Assembly (NCBI GenBank): GCA_022820125.1
Contig: JAJEGA010000090.1
Coordinates: 38,911-102,910, forward strand
Length of the DNA: 64,000 nt
Reading direction: 5' to 3'
DNA from: Anaerolineae bacterium
GTDB lineage: Bacteria; Chloroflexota; Anaerolineae; Aggregatilineales; Phototrophicaceae
The translations under genes and the position numbers were made by a program. Shown in pieces: positions 27,779 to 36,614 of the stretch (the first letter of the stretch is position 1; every line of letters starts with the position of its first letter). The notes beneath the pieces were generated by a model. It was not told the origin of the DNA and made no database searches. It was given only the letters and a program-made list of their open reading frames with translations.

Positions 27779-29152
27779 ATGACCCTCCTCGAACAAATCA
27801 CCGATTACACGCTTAACCTGCGCCTGGACGACATCCCGGATGAAGCGCTTGACCTGGCGAAGACAATCGTCTTTGATTCAATCGGCACTGGCTTGGGCGG
27901 CTATCAAGGGGAGCTTGGCGCGAAAGCGGCGCGCTACGCCACCACGATGATGCCCGGCGACGAGGCGACCCTCCTCGGCAGCGGCGAGCGCGCATCGTTG
28001 GAAGGCGCCGCCTTCGCCAACGGGGTCATGGTCAAAATCCTGGGTATGGACGACTCGCATCGCTCCGCAGGTCATATCGCCTCGCAGATCGTGCCGGTTG
28101 TCCTCGCTGCCGGCGAAGCCTACGGCGCATCCGGCGAAGACACGCTCGTCGCTATCATCGCCGCCTATGATTTCGCTGTGCGCGTGGGCCGCCAGGTCCG
28201 CCCGATGCAGCGCGCCCGGGGCCTTGATCTCAAAGGCACGCTCGGCGCGATATCAGCCGCCCTCGCCGCCGCTCGCTGCGCCCGATTCAACCGTGAAGAC
28301 ACGATCAACACGGTCGCCCTCGCCGCCGACCTGGCATCGGGCACGGAGCAATACGTCTACGAAGGCGGGCCCTGCGATACCAAAGACCTTATCGCCGGCT
28401 TCGCCTCACGCAACGCCGTCTTCGCCCTGCGCCTGGCGGAAGCGGGCTTCGATGGTCCGCAAGGCGCCCTCGACGGCGAATACGGCTTCTTCAGCGCATT
28501 TGGCGATGGCTTCGATCGCGCGACTTTCGCCGACCTCGGCGACGACTTCGCCATCCTCGGCACCGGCTTCAAACCACATGGCGGCTGCCGTCACACGCAT
28601 CAAGCGATCGACGCCGCGCAAGCGGTCCTGGCGCAAGGACCACTCGATACCACGGCTATTGAAGGCATCACGCTGAAGACTTACGACTACGCCACCCGCC
28701 CCAGCTTCCGCGTCGATCCCAACCCGCCATCGCGCGAGGTCGCCGGTTTGAGCATCCGTGTTTCGACCGCCGTCGCCCTCAAGCAAGGAACCGCTTGGCG
28801 CCACGACTTTGCTCTTTGGGACGATCCCGAAGTGCGCCGCCTGCGCAATCTGATTGATGTACAAGTCGATAGCGATATTGAAGCGCGCTACCCTGATTTG
28901 AACGGCTGCCGTCTGCAAATCACGCTGGCTGATGGACGCGAGCGCGAAAGCTACATTCCCAATATGAAGGGCGAGCCGGAGTTCCGGATGACCGATGGCG
29001 AAATGCGCGAGAAGTTCCACATGCTGACGCGCGAACTCTTCCCGCAAGAACGCGCAGATGAGATTTATGCCGTCTGCAACGACTTGGAATCACTGAGTCA
29101 TATCGGCGAGCTGACAGAGCTATGCGCCGCCGCTGAACTCGTGATCGCCTAG
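27779..29152 (+). CDS. MmgE/PrpD family protein (copy 2)
   Basis: A 457-residue paralogue of the protein at 20.2 kb, sharing long blocks (DSIGTGLGGYQGELG, MDDSHRSAGHIASQ, CDTKDLIAGF, GALDGEYGFFSAFG, KPHGGCRHTHQAIDA). Family reactions are dehydration, decarboxylation or epimerisation of polycarboxylates. The two copies each follow a PLP or M24 enzyme, so they may handle two related substrates. AAAGGAG lies 7 nt before ATG 27779. Its TAG stop overlaps the convergent GNAT stop within a CTAG palindrome (29149-29152), so the two genes end on each other. Confidence 0.88.
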   Translation: MTLLEQITDYTLNLRLDDIPDEALDLAKTIVFDSIGTGLGGYQGELGAKAARYATTMMPGDEATLLGSGERASLEGAAFANGVMVKILGMDDSHRSAGHIASQIVPVVLAAGEAYGASGEDTLVAIIAAYDFAVRVGRQVRPMQRARGLDLKGTLGAISAALAAARCARFNREDTINTVALAADLASGTEQYVYEGGPCDTKDLIAGFASRNAVFALRLAEAGFDGPQGALDGEYGFFSAFGDGFDRATFADLGDDFAILGTGFKPHGGCRHTHQAIDAAQAVLAQGPLDTTAIEGITLKTYDYATRPSFRVDPNPPSREVAGLSIRVSTAVALKQGTAWRHDFALWDDPEVRRLRNLIDVQVDSDIEARYPDLNGCRLQITLADGRERESYIPNMKGEPEFRMTDGEMREKFHMLTRELFPQERADEIYAVCNDLESLSHIGELTELCAAAELVIA

Positions 29153-29970
29153 TCGGCCGGGCTAAGAATGTAGCAACCTTTATCACCAGCCCGAATGAAA
29201 CCGCTGACGACATAACCTTTCGCCAGCAATTCGATCATCGCCTCGCGCAGATGCAGCTGCCAATGCTTGGCGCGCTCGATATCGCGCCGCTTCAGTTCAG
29301 TGATATTCGTCGGTATCTCAATGCCGTAAAGCGCTTCGCCAATCACCTCCGGCTGCTTGCGGCGAAGCTCGCCAGCCGCATCCACATACACCAGTTTGGC
29401 AAGGTCTGCCGGTTTGAAAACGGGATCTGCCCCGCCTTCAACTTGGCCGGGAGCGGGATCTGGAGGCGGAATATCCAGCCGCCACTGCGCCTCCAAACGG
29501 TCGCTGGCTAAACCGGCATTCAGTCCATCCTGCATGTCGCCATAATGATTGGCAGAGTAAATCCGCGCCGTCACGCCCAGGCGATTGAAGTTGAAGTTGG
29601 CGTTGCCCGCCTGCAGCGGGTCGAAAGTCCAAGCCATCCAGCGGTAGCCAGCCGCCAGCGCCCAAGCCCGCTGCGCCTGCTTGAGCCGGTAGCCAATGCC
29701 CCGCCCCTGGAATGCCGGATGCACCGCCGCCATATGCGACCAGAGCCATAACTCGCCAGCCCGCGGCGCCGCAAACCCGAAACAGAAGCCCACCAGACGC
29801 TCGCCCGCCAGCGCCCCGAAGACGGCGCCGCCGCTATGGACAATTGCCCGCAGCGTATGAGGCGAGGCTGCTTCAACTTCGCGCATGCCCCAGACGGCGA
29901 GCTGCAACTCGACAGTCGCGTTGAGCGCCGGCATTGTTGTCAATTCGCTTATCGTTATTGCGTCAGTCAT
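29149..29970 (-). CDS. GNAT-superfamily acetyltransferase (COG3375-like)
   Basis: A 273-residue predicted N-acyltransferase. The acyl-CoA pyrophosphate loop is GRGIGYRLKQAQR, after LWSHMAAVHPAFQ. WMAWTFDPLQAGNANFNF and the NRLGVTARIYSANHYGDM block are those I associate with the COG3375 family. The C-terminal third (after about 195) is outside the core fold. In Geobacillus and Deinococcus-Thermus, GNAT enzymes partner with N-succinylamino-acid racemase. A racemase of that type lies at 36.6 kb, so succinyl-CoA:amino-acid transfer is a testable idea. It is convergent with MmgE/PrpD copy 2 and divergent from the cysteine-synthase-like gene. Confidence 0.82.
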   Translation of the reverse strand: MTDAITISELTTMPALNATVELQLAVWGMREVEAASPHTLRAIVHSGGAVFGALAGERLVGFCFGFAAPRAGELWLWSHMAAVHPAFQGRGIGYRLKQAQRAWALAAGYRWMAWTFDPLQAGNANFNFNRLGVTARIYSANHYGDMQDGLNAGLASDRLEAQWRLDIPPPDPAPGQVEGGADPVFKPADLAKLVYVDAAGELRRKQPEVIGEALYGIEIPTNITELKRRDIERAKHWQLHLREAMIELLAKGYVVSGFIRAGDKGCYILSPAD

Positions 29971-30132
29971 GGACGAGTCGTAACTGCGCGGTCAGAGCCC
30001 TGCAATCATAGCAAGCGCCGCGGCAAATGGCAAAGCGTCCGCGCGCCATGTTAGAATCAGCGCTCAACTTCCTGGGAGCTGAGCGCGGCAATGTGTCAGT
30101 CGTGTTTCGCCGCGCGCTGGAGGAGCGACAAC

Positions 30133-31092
30133 TTGCCGCATGATGCGCCCTGCCTCTCTGTGCTTGACGCCATCGGGAACACGCCCCTTGTCGAGCTATC
30201 GCGCGTCGCCAGCGGGCTAGACGGGCGCATCTTCGCCAAACTCGAATTTCTCAACCCCGGCTATTCCAAGAAAGATCGCATCGCCCGCCAAATGATCGAA
30301 GAGGCGGAAGCGGCGGGCGCGCTCCACCCCGGCGATACCGTCGTCGAGTTGACCAGCGGCAATACCGGTACCGGGCTGGCAATCGTCTGCGCGGCAAAAG
30401 GCTATCAATTCGTCGCGGTGATGTCGCGCGGCAACTCGATTGAGCGCGCCCGAATGATGGCGGCGCTCGGCGCTGAAGTCGCGCTCGTTGATCAATGCCC
30501 CGGATCGACGCCGGGCGAAGTATCCGGCGCCGACCTCGCGCGCGTCGAAGAGAAAGCGCGAGAGATCGTGCGGGAGCGCCGCGCCTTCCGCGCCGACCAA
30601 TTCCAGCTCGCCGGCAACGCGCGCGCCCATTACCAGCACACCGCGCCAGAAATCATGAAACAGTCCGGCGGCATCGACGCCTTCTGCGACTTCATCGGCA
30701 GTGGCGGCTCATTCGCCGGCTGCGCCCGCTACTTCAAAGCATGCGACCCGGCGATTCAATGTTACATCGTCGAGCCAGCCGGGGCAGCCGCCTTTGCCGG
30801 CGACGCGGTTACGCGCCCCAACCACAGAATCCAGGGCGGCGGTTACGCCATGCGCGACCTGGCGCTGGTCGATCGCGCGCTGGTCGATGGCTGCCTGCAG
30901 GTCAGCGATGCCGACGCCATCGAGATGACGCGCCGCCTCGCCAAAGAAGAAGGGCTCTTCGCCGGCTATTCATCAGGCGCGAACCTGGCCGCCGCGGCAC
31001 AGCTGTTAGGCGGCGCGCATAAGGGGGAGCGCATCGCTATCTTGCTCCCCGATTCCGGCTTGAAATACCTCAGCACAGATCTGTGGAGTTGA
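30133..31092 (+). CDS. Cysteine-synthase-family PLP enzyme
   Basis: A 319-residue fold-type II PLP enzyme (cysteine synthase/cystathionine beta-synthase group). The PLP lysine is in NPGYSKKDRIA, the asparagine loop is TSGNTGTGLA, the phosphate-binding glycines are in GSGGSFAG, and the closing serine is in PDSGLKYLST. It replaces or eliminates a beta-substituent of a serine or cysteine derivative. The start TTG 30133 is chosen because GGAGG lies 9 nt upstream; the ATG at 30091 has no such site. It ends 3 nt before an RpiR-type regulator, which probably shares its transcript. Confidence 0.87.
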   Translation: MPHDAPCLSVLDAIGNTPLVELSRVASGLDGRIFAKLEFLNPGYSKKDRIARQMIEEAEAAGALHPGDTVVELTSGNTGTGLAIVCAAKGYQFVAVMSRGNSIERARMMAALGAEVALVDQCPGSTPGEVSGADLARVEEKAREIVRERRAFRADQFQLAGNARAHYQHTAPEIMKQSGGIDAFCDFIGSGGSFAGCARYFKACDPAIQCYIVEPAGAAAFAGDAVTRPNHRIQGGGYAMRDLALVDRALVDGCLQVSDADAIEMTRRLAKEEGLFAGYSSGANLAAAAQLLGGAHKGERIAILLPDSGLKYLSTDLWS

Positions 31093-31095
31093 GCC

Positions 31096-31995
31096 ATGAG
31101 CGAACCAAAGCCAGAAGGGGATATCGTCCGCTGGATCCGCCTGCAGCATGAATCCCTCTCGCCCAGCCAGCGCAAGGTCGCCCGCTTTCTGCTGCAAGGC
31201 GGCATCGGCGTCATCCATCTGACCATCACCGAAATCGCGGAGGCGGTGGGCGTCAACGCGTCAACGGTCGTGCGTACGGCGCAGGCGCTCGGCTTTGAAG
31301 GCTTCCCCGAGTTGCAATCGAGTCTGCGCGGTCAATTCCTCAATCAAGCGAAGATCGCCCAGCGCATGCAGATTGGTTCGCAGCAATTGCTGGACGAGCT
31401 CTCAGCCGCTTCGCAGGAAGAGGCGCACCTGCTCAACACCGTGCTGCGCGATGAAGTGCAGACCCTGCTTGATTTGCCGCAGCACGTGCCCACTCACATC
31501 TTCGATCAAGCCGTCGATATGGTCGATCAAGCGGCTCATGTCTATATCATCGGCTTGGGCTCCTCTTTCCCGCTCGCGCTCAATTTCGGCATTGTATTGC
31601 GTTACATCCGGCCCGAGACAACGGTGCTGACGCCGGGCATCGACCCCATCGCCGCTCAGTTGACCCCGCTTAAATCGGGCGATCTGATCTTTTCACTCTG
31701 CTTCGCCCGTTACACGCGCGAGACGCTGACCGCGATGGATGTGGGCAGGCAGCGCGGCGCCGCCGTGTTGACCGTCACCGACAGCCATGTTTCGCCAGCC
31801 GCCACCCGCTCCGACCTCGCGCTGATCGTGCCCTACCGTCTGCGCCTCTACAGCAATACCGTGGCGCTCTTCGCCCTGCTCGACGCCATCCTCGGCGCCC
31901 TCTCGCTGCGCTATCCGGAGAAGACGCGCGAACGGCTCGAAAGCCTTGAAGAACTGTACAAGCAGTTCAACCTGCTCACGCTTGACGACAACTAA
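31096..31995 (+). CDS. RpiR/MurR-family transcriptional regulator
   Basis: A 299-residue regulator with an N-terminal helix-turn-helix (about 10-85; ITEIAEAVGVNASTVVRTAQ is the recognition unit) and a C-terminal SIS domain (about 125-265; VYIIGLGSSFPLALN). SIS domains bind phosphosugars or related ligands and switch DNA binding. It is coupled to the cysteine-synthase-like gene and convergent with the minus-strand importer, either of which it could control. No operator is recognisable. Confidence 0.9.
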   Translation: MSEPKPEGDIVRWIRLQHESLSPSQRKVARFLLQGGIGVIHLTITEIAEAVGVNASTVVRTAQALGFEGFPELQSSLRGQFLNQAKIAQRMQIGSQQLLDELSAASQEEAHLLNTVLRDEVQTLLDLPQHVPTHIFDQAVDMVDQAAHVYIIGLGSSFPLALNFGIVLRYIRPETTVLTPGIDPIAAQLTPLKSGDLIFSLCFARYTRETLTAMDVGRQRGAAVLTVTDSHVSPAATRSDLALIVPYRLRLYSNTVALFALLDAILGALSLRYPEKTRERLESLEELYKQFNLLTLDDN

Positions 31996-32005
31996 GCGAA
32001 ACGAG

Positions 32006-32035
32006 GCGGCGGACGTCGCGGCAAGACGCCCCTAC
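32006..32035 (-). repeat. Family A palindrome, minus orientation, diverged
   Basis: The sequence ends ...GACGCCCCTAC, the reverse of the GTAGGGGC start of the element. It lies in the convergent gap between the RpiR gene and the importer permease and may serve as a transcript end. Confidence 0.6.
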
Positions 32036-32069
32036 ATCTGGTGATGACTTATGGCGGGGACGGATGGGC

Positions 32070-32948
32070 TTAAGCTCGGACGTTTGGATCAAGCGCGTCT
32101 CGCAGGGCATCGCCGATGATATTCAAAATCAGCACCACCAGCGTGATCGTCATGCCGGGGAAGACCGCCATCCACCACTGCGTCCTTAAGTAATTGCGCC
32201 CGTCAGCAAGCATCGCGCCCCACTCGGGCGTCGGCGGCCGCACACCCAAGCCGAGGAAGCTCAAGCTGGCGCCGGCCACAATCGCGCCCGATACGCTAAG
32301 CGTGGTCAAGACGATCATGGGACCCAGCACGCCGGGCAAGATGTGGAAAAACATGATGCGCAGCGAACCCGCGCCCATGCCGCGCGCCGCCATCACATAC
32401 TCCATCTCGCGAATCGACAGCGTGATGCCGCGGATCAAGCGCGAAAATGTCGGCAGCGAGAAAAAGGCGATGGCGATAATCACATTGTTCATGTTGGATC
32501 CCAGCAGGCTCACCAGCCATATCGCCAGAATCAAAGCAGGGAAAGCCAAAATCAAATCCATCACCCGCATGATGCCATTATCGGCTGCGCCCCCGAAAAA
32601 ACCGGCGATCAAACCGAGCGGCGCGCTGACGAGGACAGCCAGCCCAACGGACAAAAAGCCGACTTGCAGCGATACGCGCCCGCCATAAAGGACGCGGCTC
32701 ATGATATCCCGCCCCAGCTTGTCGGTACCGAAGGGATGCAGGCGCGACGGCGGCTGATTGCGCTCGGGCGTATTTTTGCCGATTGGGTCGTAGGGCGTCA
32801 CCTGCGGCGCGAATATAATCGCCAACAGCATCAGCAGCAGGCAGCATAAGCCAAACAGCGCCACGCGGTTGCGGACGAATTTCAGCAGCACCAGCTGATA
32901 CAAGCCGGAGGGGCGCCCGCGCTCGGCGACCCGCTTGATCTCAGGCAT
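32070..32948 (-). CDS. ABC transporter permease (DppC/OppC-like)
   Basis: A 292-residue permease subunit with the loop FGTDKLGRDIMSRVL after helix 1, an EAA-like region (MGAGSLRIMFFHILPG) and the typical end motifs SFLGLGVRPPTPEWGAML and GDALRDALDPNVRA. It is the last gene of the minus-strand importer operon and overlaps the upstream permease by 8 nt, so it is translationally coupled. It forms the import channel for the binding protein at 34.0-35.6 kb. No ATPase is present in this operon. Confidence 0.94.
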   Translation of the reverse strand: MPEIKRVAERGRPSGLYQLVLLKFVRNRVALFGLCCLLLMLLAIIFAPQVTPYDPIGKNTPERNQPPSRLHPFGTDKLGRDIMSRVLYGGRVSLQVGFLSVGLAVLVSAPLGLIAGFFGGAADNGIMRVMDLILAFPALILAIWLVSLLGSNMNNVIIAIAFFSLPTFSRLIRGITLSIREMEYVMAARGMGAGSLRIMFFHILPGVLGPMIVLTTLSVSGAIVAGASLSFLGLGVRPPTPEWGAMLADGRNYLRTQWWMAVFPGMTITLVVLILNIIGDALRDALDPNVRA

Positions 32949-33864
32949 AGCGGATCCGCGGATCGATGAAGGCGTAGATGATATCGACGATCAGATTGAC
33001 GAAGACGAAAGAAGCCGCCACCAGAATCACCGTGCCTTGAATCATCGGATAATCGCGATTGCTGATGGCGTCAATCGCCAGCCGCCCGACGCCGGGCAAG
33101 CCAAAGATGCTCTCGGTGATTATTGCGCCGCCGAGCAACCCGCCGACAGACAGCCCCACGACCGTGATCACCGGTATCAGCGTATTCCGCAGCGCATGAC
33201 GCACGAGCACTTGCCGCTGCGCCAAGCCTTTCGCGCGCGCCGTGCGCACATAATCGGCGCTCAGCACTTCGATCATGCTCGAGCGCGTCAAGCGGGCGAT
33301 CAGCGCGCTCTGGCCCACCGCCAGCGTCGCCACCGGCAGCACGAAATGGCGCCAGCTGCCCGCGCCTTGCACCGGCAGCACGCGCAAGCCCACCGAGAAT
33401 ATCAGGATCAGCATCAGCCCCAGCCAAAAGGTCGGGATGGAAAAGAAAAACACGGTCAGCACAATGCCGATGTTATCGATCCAGGTGCGCTGGTGGACGG
33501 CGGTGATGATGCCGATGAGCAAGCCGATTGTTGTGCCGACGGCGACGCTGAGTAAGGTCAACGTTACCGTGAAAGGAAAGGCTTTGGCGATGACCCCCAT
33601 AACCGGCTCGCGAAACTTGACCGAGCGCCCCAGGTCGCCACCGGCGAAGTTGCGCAGAAAGATGAGGTACTGCTCGAATACGGGCCTGTCCAGCCCCAGC
33701 TTGCGGCGGATGATCTCGATCTGCTCCGGCGACGCCCGATCGCCAGCCATGATCTGAGCCGGATCGCCCGGCAGCGCCACCCGCAGCATGACAAATACAA
33801 CGGTCGTCACCGCCAGGATCAAGGGAAAGGCGATGGCAATCCGCCGCAGGATGTACTGGCTCAA
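32941..33864 (-). CDS. ABC transporter permease (DppB/OppB-like)
   Basis: A 307-residue permease with six helices, the DppB-type N-terminal region (ALPGDPAQIMAGDRASPEQIE then GLDRPVFEQY, quoted in parts) and the coupling loop ARAKGLAQRQVLVRHALRN. The start is TTG 33864, with AAAGGA 9 nt upstream; no ATG fits the family N-terminus. A 160-nt gap with two hairpins separates it from its binding-protein gene. Confidence 0.93.
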   Translation of the reverse strand: MSQYILRRIAIAFPLILAVTTVVFVMLRVALPGDPAQIMAGDRASPEQIEIIRRKLGLDRPVFEQYLIFLRNFAGGDLGRSVKFREPVMGVIAKAFPFTVTLTLLSVAVGTTIGLLIGIITAVHQRTWIDNIGIVLTVFFFSIPTFWLGLMLILIFSVGLRVLPVQGAGSWRHFVLPVATLAVGQSALIARLTRSSMIEVLSADYVRTARAKGLAQRQVLVRHALRNTLIPVITVVGLSVGGLLGGAIITESIFGLPGVGRLAIDAISNRDYPMIQGTVILVAASFVFVNLIVDIIYAFIDPRIRYA

Positions 33865-33887
33865 CTAAAAGTGTCCTTTGCTCGTTT

Positions 33888-33930
33888 TCCCCCACCCTAC
33901 GCTCCCTCCCCCAAATTGAGGGAGGGACTT
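33888..33930 (-). repeat. C/T-G/A-rich hairpin (family B), copy 3
   Basis: GCTCCCTCCCCC-AAATT-GAGGGAGGG. It lies in the gap between the minus-strand binding-protein gene and its first permease gene. Confidence 0.75.
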
Positions 33931-33950
33931 AACCACTCAGCATAATACGT

Positions 33951-33985
33951 CTTTCTCCCCTTCCCTCTTTATGGGGGAAGGGGTC
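33951..33985 (-). repeat. C/T-G/A-rich hairpin (family B), copy 4
   Basis: CTCCCCTTCCCTC-loop-GGGGGAAGGGG. It is the second hairpin in the same binding-protein/permease gap. Confidence 0.78.
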
Positions 33986-34024
33986 GCGCCGCGTAGACAC
34001 TGGCGGTTGGGCTTGGGGGTTCTC

Positions 34025-35620
34025 CTACTCCGTCTCAAAGTAGGCGTTCCAATAGAGGAAGCTCGTATCCGGGTGGATGCGCCAATTCATCAACTCGGCG
34101 CGTACGCCCGTCAGCGCTGGCGGCACCGCCAGATAGACCCAGGGAGACGCCTCGATGATGTATTCGCTCACAGCCGTCACCGCTTCATAACGCAGATCCG
34201 GATCCAACTGCGAATCCGCCGCGACCAGCAACTCGGTTAATTCGTCAGTCGAGAACCAAGCGCGGTTGCTGCCGCCCTTGCGCTCGGGATCGAAGAAATA
34301 GGTCAAGATGCTCGGATCCTGATAGCCGTAGAGCAGCAGGAAGAGATCATGCTCGCCGGTGGTCGTCAGGTCGATCAACGCCGAGAATTCCAGTACGTCT
34401 ATCTGCAGCGGAATGCCAACTGCGCGCCACTGCGCTTCCAGCACTTCCGCCTGCCGCAGCCACTCATCGGGCGACGCAGTCGCCAGCGGCACCGTCCAAT
34501 CGTTGCCCTCCGGGTCCTCGCGCAAGCCATCGCCATCGGCATCGACATAACCAAGCTCGTCCAGCATCCCGCTGGCTTTCTCGGGGTCAAAGCTTGGGGC
34601 GGTCGCGTTCAGATCGGGATTGTGCCCCCAGATAGTCGGCGGCAGCGGCTGATAAAGGGGATCGGCCAGGTCGTCCCAAGCCAGCGTCACAAATTCCTGA
34701 CGATCAGTGGCGTAGGCAAAAGCGCGGCGCAAATCGGGATTCGTCCAGGGATCCTTTGATGTGTTGAAGCCGACATAGCGGATCTGGCTCAGTTTCGCCA
34801 CGTGCACATCTATATCCGGGTTGGCTTCGGCATCAGCCAGGTTTTGCGTTGGGATGCCGGCGAGCGAAATCTCGCCCGTCTCCAGAGCGGCCAGCACCGT
34901 CTGCTCCTCGCCGATGAAGAGAATCTGCAATTCATCGAGGAAGACCGGACCGGGGTGATCGTACAATTCGGGCGGCGCCCAGGTGAAATCAGGATTGCGT
35001 TCAAAGAGCGCGTAATTGTCGGTGACCAATTCCTTCAAGATGAAGGGTCCGCCACCGACCGGGTTGGTGCCGAAGTCGTCGGGCCCAATGGCTTCATAGG
35101 CGGTCGGCGAGACGATTTCCAAGCCAGCCAGCACGAAGAAAAGCGGCGCGTGCGGCGAGTTCATGTGCATCGTAAAGCTGTAGTCGTCGTGGACCTCAAT
35201 GTTATCCAGCAGCGTGATCAGGGCGCGGCCCGTCGAAGCGGTCGATTCCGGATCGGCGTACTTCTCCAGGTTCCATTTCAGCGCTTCCGCATTGATCGGC
35301 GTACCATCGGTGAAGCTGGCGTTATCGATCAGATTTATCGTCAGCGACTTGGAATCCTCAGACACTTGCCAGCTGTCGGCCAAGTAGCCGACATAGCTCA
35401 TATCCAAGGCGCGCGAGAACAAGGTCGGGTAGAGGGCGTAATGGGGCCAACTATGCCAGGATGATACAAATGGATCGAAAGAAGTGTTGGAATTCGCGTC
35501 CGCCACCACCAGCCGCCCGCCCTTGCCCGCCATAATGTCATCTTGCGCAAACGCGGCGCCGCTCAGTGAAATCAAGGTGATCAGAAGCAGAAGCAGCACT
35601 GCTTTTCTTGGCTTGTACAC
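34025..35620 (-). CDS. ABC transporter substrate-binding protein, family 5
   Basis: A 531-residue extracytoplasmic peptide-type binding protein. The signal sequence begins VYKPRKA, continues with a leucine-rich core and ends GAAFAQDD. Family blocks include DSWQVSEDSKSLTINL, NAEALKWNLEKY, NPVGGGPFILKE and NPDLRRAFAYATDR. The open frame extends 47 codons upstream, but GTG 35620 is preferred: GGAGG sits 8 nt upstream and the signal peptide then starts at residue 1. It feeds the two permeases downstream. It lies after the serine hydrolase and racemase-like genes on the same strand, which suggests uptake of their substrates. Confidence 0.92.
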   Translation of the reverse strand: MYKPRKAVLLLLLITLISLSGAAFAQDDIMAGKGGRLVVADANSNTSFDPFVSSWHSWPHYALYPTLFSRALDMSYVGYLADSWQVSEDSKSLTINLIDNASFTDGTPINAEALKWNLEKYADPESTASTGRALITLLDNIEVHDDYSFTMHMNSPHAPLFFVLAGLEIVSPTAYEAIGPDDFGTNPVGGGPFILKELVTDNYALFERNPDFTWAPPELYDHPGPVFLDELQILFIGEEQTVLAALETGEISLAGIPTQNLADAEANPDIDVHVAKLSQIRYVGFNTSKDPWTNPDLRRAFAYATDRQEFVTLAWDDLADPLYQPLPPTIWGHNPDLNATAPSFDPEKASGMLDELGYVDADGDGLREDPEGNDWTVPLATASPDEWLRQAEVLEAQWRAVGIPLQIDVLEFSALIDLTTTGEHDLFLLLYGYQDPSILTYFFDPERKGGSNRAWFSTDELTELLVAADSQLDPDLRYEAVTAVSEYIIEASPWVYLAVPPALTGVRAELMNWRIHPDTSFLYWNAYFETE

Positions 35621-35699
35621 GTCTACATCCTCCAAATATGGTTCAGATTTACCAAGAGAATTCATCCCGCGGATTGTCGATGCGCCCTCCCCTCGCCGC

Positions 35700-36614
35700 T
35701 TAGGCGATGCCTGCAAACTCATCGTAGACGGCGCGGCCAATTTCGCCCATCGCCGTCTCAACTATGAATACCCGCTGGTGATGCGCCGCTGGCTTCTTCC
35801 AATACGGCGCTTCGTCCCAGGCCACAAACAGCGACAATATCACATGATTCGACTCGCTGATGCTGATGATACCGCAGTCGTTGCGGATGCCGCCAATGGT
35901 GCCTGTCTTGTGCGCCACCTTTGTGCCCAGCGGCAGGAAGCGCGACAGACGCACATTGAATTGCTGCTTGCGCAAGATATCGAGCGCGACCGCCCGCAGA
36001 TCTTCCGGGAACAGGTCGCCATACATTAAATACAGCAATTCATTCATAGCCTTGGCTGTGCTAACGTTGTTCTCCGGTCCCTTGCTGAAACACAAGCCAT
36101 CCCGCAGAATATCATTTTCTATCGTCCATTTTTGCAGCGCTTCCTGCGGCAAATCGGCCACGTCCGGCGGGAAGGCCTGCCGCAGCAGATCTTTGCAATT
36201 CAGCTTGAAGAAGATCTCCCGCAGCCCCAGTTCGTGCATATAAGTTTCGATTGCCGCCGCGCCGCCCAGATAATCCACTATGATGTCGGTGGCGGTATTA
36301 TCGCTGATGATGATCATCAGCGTCAAAAGATCGCGTACGGAAGGCTGCAAGCCGCTTTCGAAATAGGGCAGGATGCCGCTGCCCATGCTCTTGTCCGCGT
36401 CAGCCAGGGGCAGGCGCGCGTCAAGGCTGATCGTTCCTTCCGCCAGCTGTTTGCAGGCGGTCGCCAAAATCGGAATCTTAAAAGCGCTCGCCATCGGGAA
36501 GGGTTCGTCGCCATTCACATCCAGCTTGGCGCCCGATTCGATATGCCAGACGGCGACGCCGGCTTCAATCTCCGCGCCGCTGATGATTGTCCTTATTCGT
36601 TCGACCAGGCTCAT
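35700..36614 (-). CDS. Serine hydrolase of the class A beta-lactamase fold
   Basis: A 304-residue protein with the penicillin-recognising motifs SAFK (S-x-x-K), SDN (in IISDNTATD) and KTG (in VAHKTGTIGGIRND). The omega-loop 'ExxLN' glutamate of true class A beta-lactamases is not evident, and there is no signal peptide. It is more likely a cytoplasmic amide or ester hydrolase, for example an acyl-amino-acid or D-peptide hydrolase, than a resistance enzyme (inference). Its ATG at 36614 overlaps the TGA of the upstream racemase-like gene (an in-frame GTG lies at 36617), so the two are translationally coupled and probably sequential in one pathway. Confidence 0.85.
   Translation of the reverse strand: MSLVERIRTIISGAEIEAGVAVWHIESGAKLDVNGDEPFPMASAFKIPILATACKQLAEGTISLDARLPLADADKSMGSGILPYFESGLQPSVRDLLTLMIIISDNTATDIIVDYLGGAAAIETYMHELGLREIFFKLNCKDLLRQAFPPDVADLPQEALQKWTIENDILRDGLCFSKGPENNVSTAKAMNELLYLMYGDLFPEDLRAVALDILRKQQFNVRLSRFLPLGTKVAHKTGTIGGIRNDCGIISISESNHVILSLFVAWDEAPYWKKPAAHHQRVFIVETAMGEIGRAVYDEFAGIA

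Noticed and set aside
20194..29152. Methylcitrate pathway (prpD) for the MmgE/PrpD genes
   Set aside because: No prpB, prpC or acn-type gene is present in the window, and the neighbours are amino-acid enzymes.
35700..36614. Beta-lactam resistance gene
   Set aside because: The general acid-base Glu motif of the omega loop and an export signal are missing, and the gene is coupled to a racemase-like enzyme.
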